NCBI GenBank assembly: GCA_031987605.1
Contig: DALZZF010000001.1
Span: 186,001 to 250,000 of the forward strand
Direction of reading: 5' to 3'
DNA length: 64,000 nucleotides
DNA from: JAFAGO01 sp031987605
GTDB taxonomy: Bacteria > Bacteroidota > Bacteroidia > Flavobacteriales > Weeksellaceae
Part shown: positions 33,601-41,430 of the stretch, in pieces
Numbering within the stretch: the first letter of the stretch is position 1
Layout: each line of letters begins with the position of its first letter
Translations under genes and position numbers: made by a program
The notes under the pieces: generated by a model
The model's database searches: none
The model's input: the letters and a program-made list of their open reading frames with translations, nothing else
What the model was told of the DNA's origin: nothing

Positions 33601-35945
33601 TCCAGTTTTACGATGCTGCCGTTCACTTTCAGGCTTGGTGAATTTCCTTTTATACTTCCGGCTGCAAATAAATCAAGGTCTGCATTCGGATCTTTGGAGA
33701 GGACTTTTGCTTCATAAAAACCATTATTTAGCGTGGCATCCAGTTTCACATTCTGATAGCGATACCCATTGTACTGCATGGAAGCAATATTTCCGTTGGC
33801 TTTTACCGACATAATATCCGGATCGAAACCGGTTCCAATCGCATGAATGTTTCCGGTAATCGCACCGACATCCTTATTCTGAATAATCTTTCCGATTTGC
33901 AGATTTTTAAGGTTGGCATCAATGTTATATTTCTCGTGGTTTTTCCGGCTCATGTCCACAAATGCTTTAATGGCCGCATTTCCGAGCGTTGTTGAAATGG
34001 CGAGATTGGTGTTCACCACTTTCGTTGTACCTTTTGCAGTTCCTTTTACCGTGATAAAAGAAGGCAGGGAAATATTGGACGGAATTGTGCCTTTCGGAAC
34101 GAGATTATAAATCGTTTTTGATGAAGAAGAGAGTTCCCTGATATTGAGATCATACGAGAGTTTATCGGGATTTTTTAAATGATTAATTTTTCCTGAAACC
34201 ATTGCTTTCAGCCTATCCGAACCGGTTAAATGCAGATTTTGAATCAGTACATCGTTGGTGGTTCCTTTTACCGCACCTTTTAATGAAATGAAAGACGGAA
34301 GAGAAATATCGGATGGAATCGTGCCTTTCGGAACGAGCTTTTGAAGCACTTTCGCGGAAGATGAAATTTCCCGGATATTGAGATCATAAAAGAGTTTATC
34401 GGGATCCATCACATTCCGGATTTTTCCTGAAGCTGCCACTTTCAACTGATCCAAGCCCGACAACTGAAAATTCTGAACGAGCAAATTATTCACGGTTCCT
34501 CTTGCTCTTGCATCCACTTTCAAAATCGCATTCGGATAGGTGTTGAACGGAGCTGTATTTCGAAGATCTGGTACAAGATTGAGAATGTCCGAAAAACCGA
34601 TCTGGGAATTATGAATATTGAGCAAAACCTCAACTGCACCAGGATTTGCAGTGAGTTGCTCCATCGAATTGTAATTCAAAACGGCCTGATCGCGGAGAAG
34701 CGTTTTCGGGGTTTTTAAATAAAGGTTTTTAAGATATGCCTGTTTTTCTCCATACAAAAAATCGGTACGAAATTCCTGAATATCCAGTCCTCTTTTTTCC
34801 TGAATTTCTGCTTTTATTACTTTTCCTGCAAATGTTCCGTTCTGCATTTTAAAGTTTTCCATATTCACATTCAACTTTCTGAATGTTAAATGGTTAAAGT
34901 CCATTCCGTGCGATGTAGGCTTTACTGCGGAATTGTTATACGCCACCTGAACATCATCCAGATTCAACTTTCCGAGAAGAAGTTTCATGGGTGGATTTTC
35001 TTCTGTTGAAGGTGTTGATTCTTTAGATTTTGACGATGAATTTGAAGCAGGCAAATACAAATTGGCTGCCATTACTGCTCCTTTCAGATTTACCTCATCA
35101 ACATCGTAAAACTGTTTCTGAAGGTCAAGAGCATTTACTTTTGTATTCAGTTCTTTGAACAAAACTTTGGCAAAAGTTCTGGAATTGTCATCGCCGTAAT
35201 CAATATCGAAATTGGTGAGTTTGATCTTGTTTAAAGCAATCGACATCGGACTTTGCTGATTCAGGGAATCGACTTTTTTTTCAGCTTTTTGAGCAATTTC
35301 TTTAACCAGATCCTGCTTTAATTTCAACTTCAGTCCGTCCATGGTGAGATCTCCGATGGCATAAGAATTCTTTTGCAAATCGAATGTTTTCACACGCGTA
35401 TTGAAATCTTTAAAATAAACATTGATATTATTGGCAGATTGATGATCGATGAAAGAAACGCCAATATCTTTCAGTTTAATTTTATCCAGAGAAACCACAA
35501 AAGGCTTGGAAGAACTTTCCTCCTTTTCGGAAGACGCAAAAGCATTGATGATGTAATCGAAATTAAAAGTTCCGTCTTTTTTCCGAACCACATTTGCACG
35601 AAGTTTTTCCAGATCAATGGAGGTAATATCCGCTCTGGAATCCAGCAATTTCGGGATATTCAAGCCAACTTCCAATTTTCCGGCGTACAAAAGCGTATCC
35701 ACATCCTGACCTTGGAGATAGAGGTTTTGCATTTCCAGCGTATTTGGAAATCCTATGTATACCTTTTCAAGTGCAACTTTGGTGTGGATTTTTGATTCGA
35801 GATAGGTTACGAGTTTGTCTTTCACAAAATTCTGAACCGCCGGAATCCTCAAACTGAAAATCAGCAGAACCAATATTCCAATAACAACCGCTAAAAAAAT
35901 CGCTAAATATTTTAAAAACTTTAGTGCTTTCCCCTTCAACTTCAA
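30690..35945 (-). CDS. tamB: Translocation and assembly module protein TamB (AsmA-like)
   Basis: A 1751-residue protein with one N-terminal membrane anchor (LKYLAIFLAVVIGILVLLIF), followed by long beta-rich repeats typical of the AsmA/TamB lipid-bridge proteins that span the periplasm. The conserved TamB C-terminal domain (DUF490) starts near residue 1350: DGRIVVGDKTDFTFVLP, LQGEAELTGGIDPSGKTTLV, IQKGSTITWNGEPTAATLDI, and LLLNRFVGENPFQS. An internal duplication is visible at about residues 505-660, where DLNIREISSS/DLNIRELSSS and LVPKGTIPSDISLPSFI/LVPKGTIPSNISLPSFI are repeated. TamB acts with TamL; phospholipid transport to the outer membrane is an additional role known for relatives. Minus-strand TACATTTG at 35956-35963 is a likely -7 box. 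Confidence 0.92.
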   Translation of the reverse strand: MKLKGKALKFLKYLAIFLAVVIGILVLLIFSLRIPAVQNFVKDKLVTYLESKIHTKVALEKVYIGFPNTLEMQNLYLQGQDVDTLLYAGKLEVGLNIPKLLDSRADITSIDLEKLRANVVRKKDGTFNFDYIINAFASSEKEESSSKPFVVSLDKIKLKDIGVSFIDHQSANNINVYFKDFNTRVKTFDLQKNSYAIGDLTMDGLKLKLKQDLVKEIAQKAEKKVDSLNQQSPMSIALNKIKLTNFDIDYGDDNSRTFAKVLFKELNTKVNALDLQKQFYDVDEVNLKGAVMAANLYLPASNSSSKSKESTPSTEENPPMKLLLGKLNLDDVQVAYNNSAVKPTSHGMDFNHLTFRKLNVNMENFKMQNGTFAGKVIKAEIQEKRGLDIQEFRTDFLYGEKQAYLKNLYLKTPKTLLRDQAVLNYNSMEQLTANPGAVEVLLNIHNSQIGFSDILNLVPDLRNTAPFNTYPNAILKVDARARGTVNNLLVQNFQLSGLDQLKVAASGKIRNVMDPDKLFYDLNIREISSSAKVLQKLVPKGTIPSDISLPSFISLKGAVKGTTNDVLIQNLHLTGSDRLKAMVSGKINHLKNPDKLSYDLNIRELSSSSKTIYNLVPKGTIPSNISLPSFITVKGTAKGTTKVVNTNLAISTTLGNAAIKAFVDMSRKNHEKYNIDANLKNLQIGKIIQNKDVGAITGNIHAIGTGFDPDIMSVKANGNIASMQYNGYRYQNVKLDATLNNGFYEAKVLSKDPNADLDLFAAGSIKGNSPSLKVNGSIVKLDLQKLGFYADPMIIAGKLDGDFTNLDPDFLNGYLNLKDFALSDTKEIFALQDAKINAVSTETSNQLTLESQVADVHLSGKYKLTQIFGALQETLNHYYAFQKESKKEKIDPHQYFTFDATIKNDDLIRKFVPDLTNFETITLNGSYNADDENLQIEGNIPQLTYGANVIENATLKVGNESGKLTYNVNLAALKSESFALNKVSLVGDIADNIINYTVNTKDAADKDQFIIAGNMKSLGEITEISLNPDGLMLNYGNWNVNPENKIQLVNGGIIADNFVLSSNGSEISLQSENQSANSLLNIEIKDFKIRTLTEMVKKDSLLADGTINGTAQLRNLTGEMTFDADVKVSDLFVYGSPIGELSAKVNNKTAGLMDADIALSGNDNDVKITGTYNTKASSFDLLLDMNKLQMKTLQGFSMNAITNTEGYLSENLKVQGTTEQPSILGKVKFNDVGMLISQTGSDFRNLNDPIEFTSRGIEFDKFKINDKDGNTLTVNGQVLTKTYRDFAFNLDVNAREFNVVDAEKTSDGMMYGKMVVNANLQIRGDLDLPKVDGRIVVGDKTDFTFVLPQSSPQLQDREGVVEFIDQDQIALQQTIKPDDASADTRLKGMDVNVNIEVRKEAKMSIIIDKTNGDFVELQGEAELTGGIDPSGKTTLVGVYEIQEGGYEMSVSLLKRRFDIQKGSTITWNGEPTAATLDITAIYKTNAAPIDLVEQQIAGSSASEINQYKQKIPFNTLLILKGELMKPDISFDITTEESLSTVSTTVLETTRTKLDQLRTESSEMNKQVFALLLLNRFVGENPFQSQSGVSAATMAKQSVSRILSDQLNNLAGSLIGGVDINFGLESTEDYSSGTKNERTDLNVDISKKLLNDRLKVTVGSNFGIEGDARQNEDMTNIAGNVSFDYALSRDGRYTLRAYRKNEYQVALQGQIIETGVGFIITVDYDKFKEIFERRKYNRDFRKNARTQKEGAK

Positions 35946-36083
35946 TAGATTTTTACAAATGTAAAATTTTATTTTTTTGCATTTTTATATTTTACAACCA
36001 ATCAATTATATAATTGGCTTCAGAGCGCTTTGTTTTAGCCAAAAAGTGGAAATATCCGGCCAAAATAAATCGGTCTATTTAAG

Positions 36084-36091
36084 TATCTTTG
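36084..36091 (+). promoter_or_regulatory. Promoter -7 box TATCTTTG of the thioesterase gene
   Basis: A perfect TAnnTTTG box 18 bases before the ATG at 36110. It includes the TTG that would start the longer reading frame, so it decides the start in favour of 36110. No convincing TTG lies at the -33 distance. Confidence 0.6.
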
Positions 36092-36109
36092 CAGAAATAT
36101 AAGAAATTT

Positions 36110-36607
36110 ATGTCCACCTATTATCATTTTTTCGAAGTACGCTGGAGCGATATTGATGCCAACCGACACCTCGCAAATTCCTCGTATGTACAGTATTGTG
36201 CACAGGCAAGAATGGCTTTTATGACGAAACATAAAATGGGCGTAACCCAACTGAACCGCTGGGGAATCGGTCCGGTTATTCTGCATGAGGAATTTTCTTT
36301 TTTCAAAGAAATTTACGCAGACCAAAGTGTATATGTAAGCGTAGAAATCGGGGGCTGCGCCGAGGATGTGAGCATTTATGAATTTTTACATAAATTTTAT
36401 CTTCCCGACGGAACACATTGCGCCACTGCAAAAACAACCGGACTCTGGATTGATATGATGCTTCGCAAAAGTACCACTCCGCCCGATGATATTGTGGAAA
36501 TTATCAATCAATACAAAACTCCGGAAACAAGGGTGATGTCCAGAGAAGATTTAAAGAAACTTCCGTTCCGTCCGGCAAATATTGACGCTTCAATTTTTAT
36601 TGTTTAA
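36110..36607 (+). CDS. Acyl-CoA thioesterase, 4-hydroxybenzoyl-CoA thioesterase fold
   Basis: A 165-residue hot-dog-fold protein starting MSTYYHFFEVRWSDIDANRH. The segment VRWSDIDANRHLANSSYVQY is the 4HBT signature, with the catalytic-type Asp. Further on, GWIG-like strands (LNRWGIGPVILHEEFSFFKE) and CATAKTTGLWIDM follow the fold. It should hydrolyse an acyl-CoA or acyl-ACP thioester; the chain specificity cannot be told. thiL follows 16 bases later, probably in the same transcript. Confidence 0.85.
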   Translation: MSTYYHFFEVRWSDIDANRHLANSSYVQYCAQARMAFMTKHKMGVTQLNRWGIGPVILHEEFSFFKEIYADQSVYVSVEIGGCAEDVSIYEFLHKFYLPDGTHCATAKTTGLWIDMMLRKSTTPPDDIVEIINQYKTPETRVMSREDLKKLPFRPANIDASIFIV

Positions 36608-36623
36608 TTTTTAATCCTGAGAT

Positions 36624-37676
36624 ATGCTGGAAAATAAAGACCAAGATTTAACACCCATTTCCAAATTAGGAGAGTTCGGTTTAATCAAACATTTAACCGA
36701 ACATTTTCCGATTGAAAATTCCTCCACCGAACTTGCAATAGGAGATGATGCGGCTGTTATTAATCCGGATGGGAAAAAAGTAGTGGTTTCCACCGATGTA
36801 CTGGCGGAAGGCGTCCACTTCAATCTTGGGTATGTTCCGCTAAAACATTTGGGCTACAAAGCGGTGGTGGTAAATCTAAGCGATATTGCCGCGATGAATG
36901 CCACGCCCACGCAAATTCTGGTTTCTATTGCGGTTTCCAACCGTTTTCCGGTGGAAGCTCTGGATGAAATTTACGCCGGAATTGCTTTGGCCTGCAAACA
37001 TTACAAAGTAGATTTGGTGGGCGGTGATACCACGAGTTCCACTTCGGGTTTGGTCATCAGTATTACCGCTATCGGATTGGGAAATGAAGAAAATATTGTA
37101 AAACGAAGCGGCGCAAAACCAAATGATTTACTGGTGGTAACCGGAGATTTGGGTGGTGCTTATTTCGGACTGCAGATTCTGGAAAGAGAACATGCCGTTT
37201 ATTTGGCCAATCCCGATATGCAGCCGGAAATGGAAGGGTATGATTATGTTCTGGAACGCCAACTGAAACCCGAAGCGCGAACCGATATTAAAGAAAAACT
37301 GACAGAACTGGATATAATACCTACTTCAATGATTGATGTTTCTGATGGATTGGCATCTGAAATCCTGCATCTTTCGGATCAAAGTAAAGTTGGTTTCCGG
37401 TTGTATGATGAAAAAATCCCGATGGATGAAACCGCTATTATGGTCGCCGATGAATTCAATCTGAATCCTACAATGGCAGCACTTTCCGGTGGTGAAGATT
37501 ATGAACTGCTGTTTACCATTTCACCGAACGATTACGATAAAATTAAAAATCACCCGGATTTTACGGTTATTGGATATGCGGTTCCGGAGGAAGAAGGAAA
37601 CTATATGATTCTGAGAGGAAGCGGTGAACTTTCCAAAATTACAGCTCAGGGTTGGGATGCTTTTTTGAATAAATAA
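36624..37676 (+). CDS. thiL: Thiamine-monophosphate kinase
   Basis: ThiL phosphorylates thiamine monophosphate with ATP to thiamine diphosphate, the last step of the cofactor pathway. The 350 residues carry the PurM/ThiL-type motifs: AIGDDAAVINPDGKK, VSTDVLAEGVHF with the metal-binding Asp, VNLSDIAAMNATP, LVGGDTTSS, TSMIDVSDGLASEILHL and LSGGEDYELLF. Length is normal. There is no thiamine riboswitch visible upstream; the gene follows the thioesterase closely. Confidence 0.95.
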   Translation: MLENKDQDLTPISKLGEFGLIKHLTEHFPIENSSTELAIGDDAAVINPDGKKVVVSTDVLAEGVHFNLGYVPLKHLGYKAVVVNLSDIAAMNATPTQILVSIAVSNRFPVEALDEIYAGIALACKHYKVDLVGGDTTSSTSGLVISITAIGLGNEENIVKRSGAKPNDLLVVTGDLGGAYFGLQILEREHAVYLANPDMQPEMEGYDYVLERQLKPEARTDIKEKLTELDIIPTSMIDVSDGLASEILHLSDQSKVGFRLYDEKIPMDETAIMVADEFNLNPTMAALSGGEDYELLFTISPNDYDKIKNHPDFTVIGYAVPEEEGNYMILRGSGELSKITAQGWDAFLNK

Positions 37677-37686
37677 TATTGAGTTC

Positions 37687-38172
37687 ACATGATAGTTTCA
37701 TCTCTTAAAGAATATGAAAAACGCTTTGAACACGACGTTTGTCATTTCGCAGAAATCTAAATTCCTTTGGTAGAGATGCTTACAGCATGACAAAAATGGC
37801 GCATGTTTTTTATCTAATTGTAATTCAATTAGATAAGTTTCGATGAAGTTTTGATTTCGCCCTTTCAGGGCTCCACTATGTATTGAATGATTCTTCATAG
37901 TGCTTTGCACTATGCTATTGATTTCGCCACTTCGTGGCTCTCTTTTCTCGAAATAATTTGGATTTCTGTGAAATGACAAACGTTGTGTCTTTGCGAGGAG
38001 GAGCAACGATAACGAAGAAATCTCCATATTATGCATAAATTGCCGCACTCCACTTCTGAACTTCGTTTGTAAATTTCAAAACAAGATTTACTTGCTTTTC
38101 ATTTTTGCTCGCAATGACAAACGTTGTGATTAAAATTTTTTTCATATTCTTTAAGAGATGAAATTATCACGT
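37687..38172. mobile_element. MITE-like element with long terminal inverted repeats and internal hairpins
   Basis: This 486-bp stretch between thiL and the LpxH-like gene has no credible gene. Its ends are inverted copies: 37696-37721 and 38138-38163 match perfectly over 26 bases, and similarity extends to about 66 bases. Inside are four perfect hairpins: 37811-37835 (TATCTAATTG arms), 37859-37871 (GCCCT-TTC-AGGGC), 37896-37914 (CATAGTGC-TTT-GCACTATG) and 37926-37938 (GCCAC-TTC-GTGGC). The 16-mer AATGACAAACGTTGTG occurs at 37972-37987 and 38113-38128, and the stretch near 37990 resembles the common REP TGCGAGGAGG...GAAGAAATCTC. It may be a non-autonomous mobile element or a REP assembly. No transposase and no clear target duplication were seen. 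Confidence 0.6.
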
Positions 38173-38189
38173 CCCTCTAAAAATAAATT

Positions 38190-39041
38190 TTAAACTTTGC
38201 CACCAATAAAACTTGTAAAAGCCGCTGTTGGATGTATGAACTCTTCCAGATTTACAGAAACATTACTTTTTTCAATAATCGGTTTTTGATAGAGATTTTC
38301 ATCAAAAAATTTCAGTTGCCATTCTCCGTTGTTGTATTCCAGCCACGAAAGATTTTCAATCCAGTCTCCGGAATTAAGGTAATGAACGGAGCCGTTTTCG
38401 TTGGAAACAATCCGGTCCGAAGGTTGATGAATATGACCGCAAATTACATAATCGTACTCATTATCAATTGCCAGTTCGATGGCTTTCTCTTCAAAATCAA
38501 CAATAAATTTTACGGCTTTTTTTACTGAATTTTTGATTTTTTTGGATAGCGAAACTTTTCCTTTCCCGAACAAATTTAAAATCCAGTTAATGGCACGATT
38601 GACCAAAATCAGCCAGTCATAACCAATTCCACCGATTTTAGCAATGATTTTCGCGCCGCCTTTTGTGGTATGATCGAAAATATCTCCATGGAAAAACCAG
38701 TTTTTCTTGCCGTCAATTTCCAGAAGATATTTATCCGTCAAGAAAAGATTTCCCATTTCCAGATCCGAATATTTCCGAAGGAATTCATCGTGATTTCCGG
38801 TAATGTAGATAACTCTTGTGCCGTACTTCATCTTGCGGAATATCTCGCTGATTACCGCCATATGTGCATCTGGAAAATATTTTTTGGAAAATGCCCATCC
38901 GTCAATAATATCTCCGTTCAGAATAAGCAGTTCAGGATTTACCGATTTCAGATAGGCCACCAATTCTGTAGCGTGGCATCCATAGGTTCCCAAATGAATG
39001 TCCGAAAGCACTACAATCTCTACGTCGCGTTTTTCTGTCAT
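38190..39041 (-). CDS. UDP-2,3-diacylglucosamine diphosphatase-like metallophosphoesterase
   Basis: A 283-residue calcineurin-type phosphatase of the LpxH-like group. The five metal-binding motifs are all visible: LSDIHLGTYG, ILNGDIIDGW, YITGNHDEFLR, WFFHGDIFDHT and ICGHIHQPS. Relatives remove UMP from UDP-2,3-diacylglucosamine to give lipid X in lipid A synthesis at the inner membrane face. The protein is longer than E. coli LpxH (about 240), with an inserted amphipathic region (WILNLFGKGKVSLSKKIKNS) likely to touch the membrane. It stands alone, 62 bases after pepT. Confidence 0.82.
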   Translation of the reverse strand: MTEKRDVEIVVLSDIHLGTYGCHATELVAYLKSVNPELLILNGDIIDGWAFSKKYFPDAHMAVISEIFRKMKYGTRVIYITGNHDEFLRKYSDLEMGNLFLTDKYLLEIDGKKNWFFHGDIFDHTTKGGAKIIAKIGGIGYDWLILVNRAINWILNLFGKGKVSLSKKIKNSVKKAVKFIVDFEEKAIELAIDNEYDYVICGHIHQPSDRIVSNENGSVHYLNSGDWIENLSWLEYNNGEWQLKFFDENLYQKPIIEKSNVSVNLEEFIHPTAAFTSFIGGKV

Positions 39042-39103
39042 AACTTCGACGTAAAATTACTTCGTGAATATGAAGTGATTGTAAAGCGAAAAATAATTTT
39101 CCG

Positions 39104-40363
39104 TTATTTCTTTTTCACGGCTTTGGCAATATTTACGATTACTTTTACCGCTTTTTCCATGCTTTCCAAAGGAACATACTCATAAGGGCCGTGGAAATTC
39201 AGTCCGCCGGCAAAAATATTCGGGCAGGGAAGTCCCATATAAGAAAGTTGTGCACCATCAGTTCCGCCTCGAATGGCTTTGATTTTCGGTTCGATGTTGG
39301 CATCTTTCATGGCTTGTGCTGCAATATCGATAATGTGCATTTTCCCTTCAAACTGCTGTTTCATATTGCGGTATTGCTCTTTGATTTCCACTTCTGCGGT
39401 TCCTTCTCCATGTTTCTGGTTGAAGTCTTCCACTTTTGCTTTCAACAATTCTTTTCGGGCTTCAAACTTTTCTGCATCGTGATCGCGGATGATGTACTGA
39501 AGTTTTGCTTCGGAAACATCGGCATTCACATCAGTTAAATGGAAAAATCCTTCAAAACCTTTTGTTGTGGCAGGAGTTTCATTGGAAGGAAGTGTATTGA
39601 TAAATTCAGCAGCCAGAAGTCCGGCATTCACCATTTTACCAAAAGCATATCCCGGATGTACGCTCAAACCGTGGATTTTTACCACCGCTCCGGCTGCATT
39701 GAAATTTTCGTATTCCAGTTCTCCTACTTCGCCTCCATCCATTGTATACGCCCATTCCGCACCGAATTTTTCAACATCAAAATGATGGGCTCCTCTTCCG
39801 ATTTCTTCATCAGGATTAAAGCCGATTGCAATTTTTCCGTGTTTAATTTCCGGATGCGCCAATAAATATTCTGCAGCGGTTACGATTTCCGCAACTCCGG
39901 CTTTATCATCTGCACTCAAAAGTGAGGTTCCGTCCGTCGTAATCAGGGTTTTCCCCACATAATCTTTCAGGCTTTCAAATTTTGAAGGAGAAAGGGTAAA
40001 TCCGGTTTCCTCATTCAGAACAAGATCGCCGCCTTCATAGTTTTCCCAAACTTTCGGGTTCACATTTTTACCGTTAAAATCGGGTGAAGAATCATAATGT
40101 GCAATGAAACCGACTACCGGTTCTTTATCATTTTCAATATTAGAAGGAAGGTAAGCAAAAACATATCCTTTATCATCCATGGAAACCTCGTGCAAACCAA
40201 GGGTTTTCAATTCTTCAAAAAGATATTTTGCCATATCCCACTGCTGCGGTGTAGAAGGGGTAGATTCACTTTCCGGATCGCTGGTGGAATAAATTTTCAC
40301 ATACGTTAAAAAACGGTTGAGCAGTTTGGTTTTCCATTCGTGCCCAAATTCAATGGTCATCAT
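39104..40363 (-). CDS. pepT: Peptidase T (tripeptide aminopeptidase)
   Basis: PepT is a cytoplasmic dizinc M20B peptidase that removes the N-terminal residue from tripeptides. The 419 residues contain the zinc and catalytic residues in order: FIAHYDSSPDF, LLSADDKAGVAEIV, GFNPDEEIGRGAHHFD, AYTMDGGEVGELEYENF, and near the end RGGTDGAQLSYMGLPCPNIF and LNFHGPYEYVPL. Length is normal. ATGs at 40363 and 40360 are alternatives. A perfect -7 box (TAACTTTG on the minus strand, 40408-40415) lies about 45 bases upstream. Confidence 0.96.
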   Translation of the reverse strand: MMTIEFGHEWKTKLLNRFLTYVKIYSTSDPESESTPSTPQQWDMAKYLFEELKTLGLHEVSMDDKGYVFAYLPSNIENDKEPVVGFIAHYDSSPDFNGKNVNPKVWENYEGGDLVLNEETGFTLSPSKFESLKDYVGKTLITTDGTSLLSADDKAGVAEIVTAAEYLLAHPEIKHGKIAIGFNPDEEIGRGAHHFDVEKFGAEWAYTMDGGEVGELEYENFNAAGAVVKIHGLSVHPGYAFGKMVNAGLLAAEFINTLPSNETPATTKGFEGFFHLTDVNADVSEAKLQYIIRDHDAEKFEARKELLKAKVEDFNQKHGEGTAEVEIKEQYRNMKQQFEGKMHIIDIAAQAMKDANIEPKIKAIRGGTDGAQLSYMGLPCPNIFAGGLNFHGPYEYVPLESMEKAVKVIVNIAKAVKKK

Positions 40364-40552
40364 ATTGTAATAAAATGGTATTTAAGATTAATGTTTTAAA
40401 GGTCTAACAAAGTTAAGGTTTATATCCTGATTTCCACATATATTAAAGTATAATGTATCCTCATTAAATTAAGAATAAAACAAATAAACATCTGATTATC
40501 AATAAAATATGATGAATATTAATATTTTTAAATAATTCAAACCAAGAATTAT

Positions 40553-40560
40553 TATCTTTA
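40553..40560 (+). promoter_or_regulatory. Near-consensus -7 box TATCTTTA before the HMG-CoA lyase gene
   Basis: One mismatch to TAnnTTTG, ending 17 bases before the ATG at 40578. The pepT promoter points the opposite way from 40408-40415, so the AT-rich stretch between them is a divergent promoter region. Confidence 0.5.
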
Positions 40561-40577
40561 GAACGTAAATAAAAAAT

Positions 40578-41426
40578 ATGTTTCTTACTGAATGTCCGCG
40601 CGATGCCATGCAAGGTTGGGGCGAAATGATTCCCACGCAAAAAAAAATCGATTACATTAATGCTTTAATGGAGGTAAAGTTTGATGTGCTGGACTGTGGA
40701 AGTTTCGTTTCTCCGAAAACCGTTCCACAAATGGCTGATTCCGGCGAAGTGCTGGATCATATTGACAAATCTGTTTCCAATACCATGCTGTCGGTTATTG
40801 TCGCCAATATTTCCGGAGCGGAGAGAGCGCTGAAACATGAAAATGTGGATATTCTGGGCTTTCCGTTTTCCATTTCGGAAACTTTCCAACATCGAAATAC
40901 CAATAAAAGTCAGGAGGAAGCCTTCACTCAAATTCAGCAGATTCTGGGAATGACCAAAAGTGCCAATCGCCATCTTCACCTTTATTTTTCAATGGCTTTT
41001 GGAAATCCCTACGGTGAAATGTGGAAATGGGAAGATGTGGATTTCTGGGCAAAACGCTTTTCAGAAATCGGGATTACGACCATTCAACTTTCTGATACAA
41101 CGGGAGTTGCCACTCCGGAAAGCATTTCTCTTTTGTTTGATAAAATTCCAAAAAAATATCCGGAAATTACGTTTGGCGCACATTTTCACAACCGTTACGA
41201 AGATTCCTATTCAAAACTGAAAGCCGCATACAATCAGGGTTGCCGGTATTTTGATTCTGCGATAAAGGGAATTGGCGGATGCCCGATGGCAAAAGACGAT
41301 TTGGTAGGAAATATGCCGACCGAACAGGTGTTCAACTTTATGGCGGCAGAAAAAATTGATATTCGCCAGAATCTTTTGCATTTCGAAGCGGCTTATAATA
41401 AAGCGAAAGATATTTTTCATTTTTAA
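40578..41426 (+). CDS. mvaB: Hydroxymethylglutaryl-CoA lyase
   Basis: This enzyme splits 3-hydroxy-3-methylglutaryl-CoA into acetoacetate and acetyl-CoA in leucine degradation and ketone metabolism. The 282 residues start with TECPRDAMQGW, the substrate and metal-binding Arg-Asp, and continue with DCGSFVSPKTVPQMADS, QLSDTTGVATPESIS, FGAHFHNRYED with the metal-binding His pair, and the catalytic-cysteine signature SAIKGIGGCPMAKDDLVGN. The TIM-barrel length is normal for a bacterial HMG-CoA lyase. The other leucine-pathway genes are not next to it. Confidence 0.93.
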   Translation: MFLTECPRDAMQGWGEMIPTQKKIDYINALMEVKFDVLDCGSFVSPKTVPQMADSGEVLDHIDKSVSNTMLSVIVANISGAERALKHENVDILGFPFSISETFQHRNTNKSQEEAFTQIQQILGMTKSANRHLHLYFSMAFGNPYGEMWKWEDVDFWAKRFSEIGITTIQLSDTTGVATPESISLLFDKIPKKYPEITFGAHFHNRYEDSYSKLKAAYNQGCRYFDSAIKGIGGCPMAKDDLVGNMPTEQVFNFMAAEKIDIRQNLLHFEAAYNKAKDIFHF

Positions 41427-41430
41427 TATT

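Noticed and set aside
36089..36109. Seven-codon N-terminal extension of the thioesterase from a TTG
   Set aside because: The TTG is part of the perfect -7 box TATCTTTG, so it cannot be in the transcript; the ATG at 36110 is used.
36500..36640. Thiamine (TPP) riboswitch before thiL
   Set aside because: The 16-base gap and the end of the thioesterase gene contain no CUGAGA or THI-box-like sequence.
37698..38048. 116-codon minus-strand frame in the inverted-repeat element
   Set aside because: It runs through several perfect hairpins and REP-like motifs; the amino acid sequence has no protein-like pattern and no promoter or start site.
37677..38189. Possible CRISPR array or tRNA in the repeat-rich gap
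   Set aside because: The repeats are few, inverted and unevenly spaced, with no spacer structure, and there is no cloverleaf or cas gene.
41356..41430. 25-residue N-terminal extension of the TPR protein
   Set aside because: It overlaps the end of the HMG-CoA lyase gene; the signal peptide begins at the ATG at 41431.
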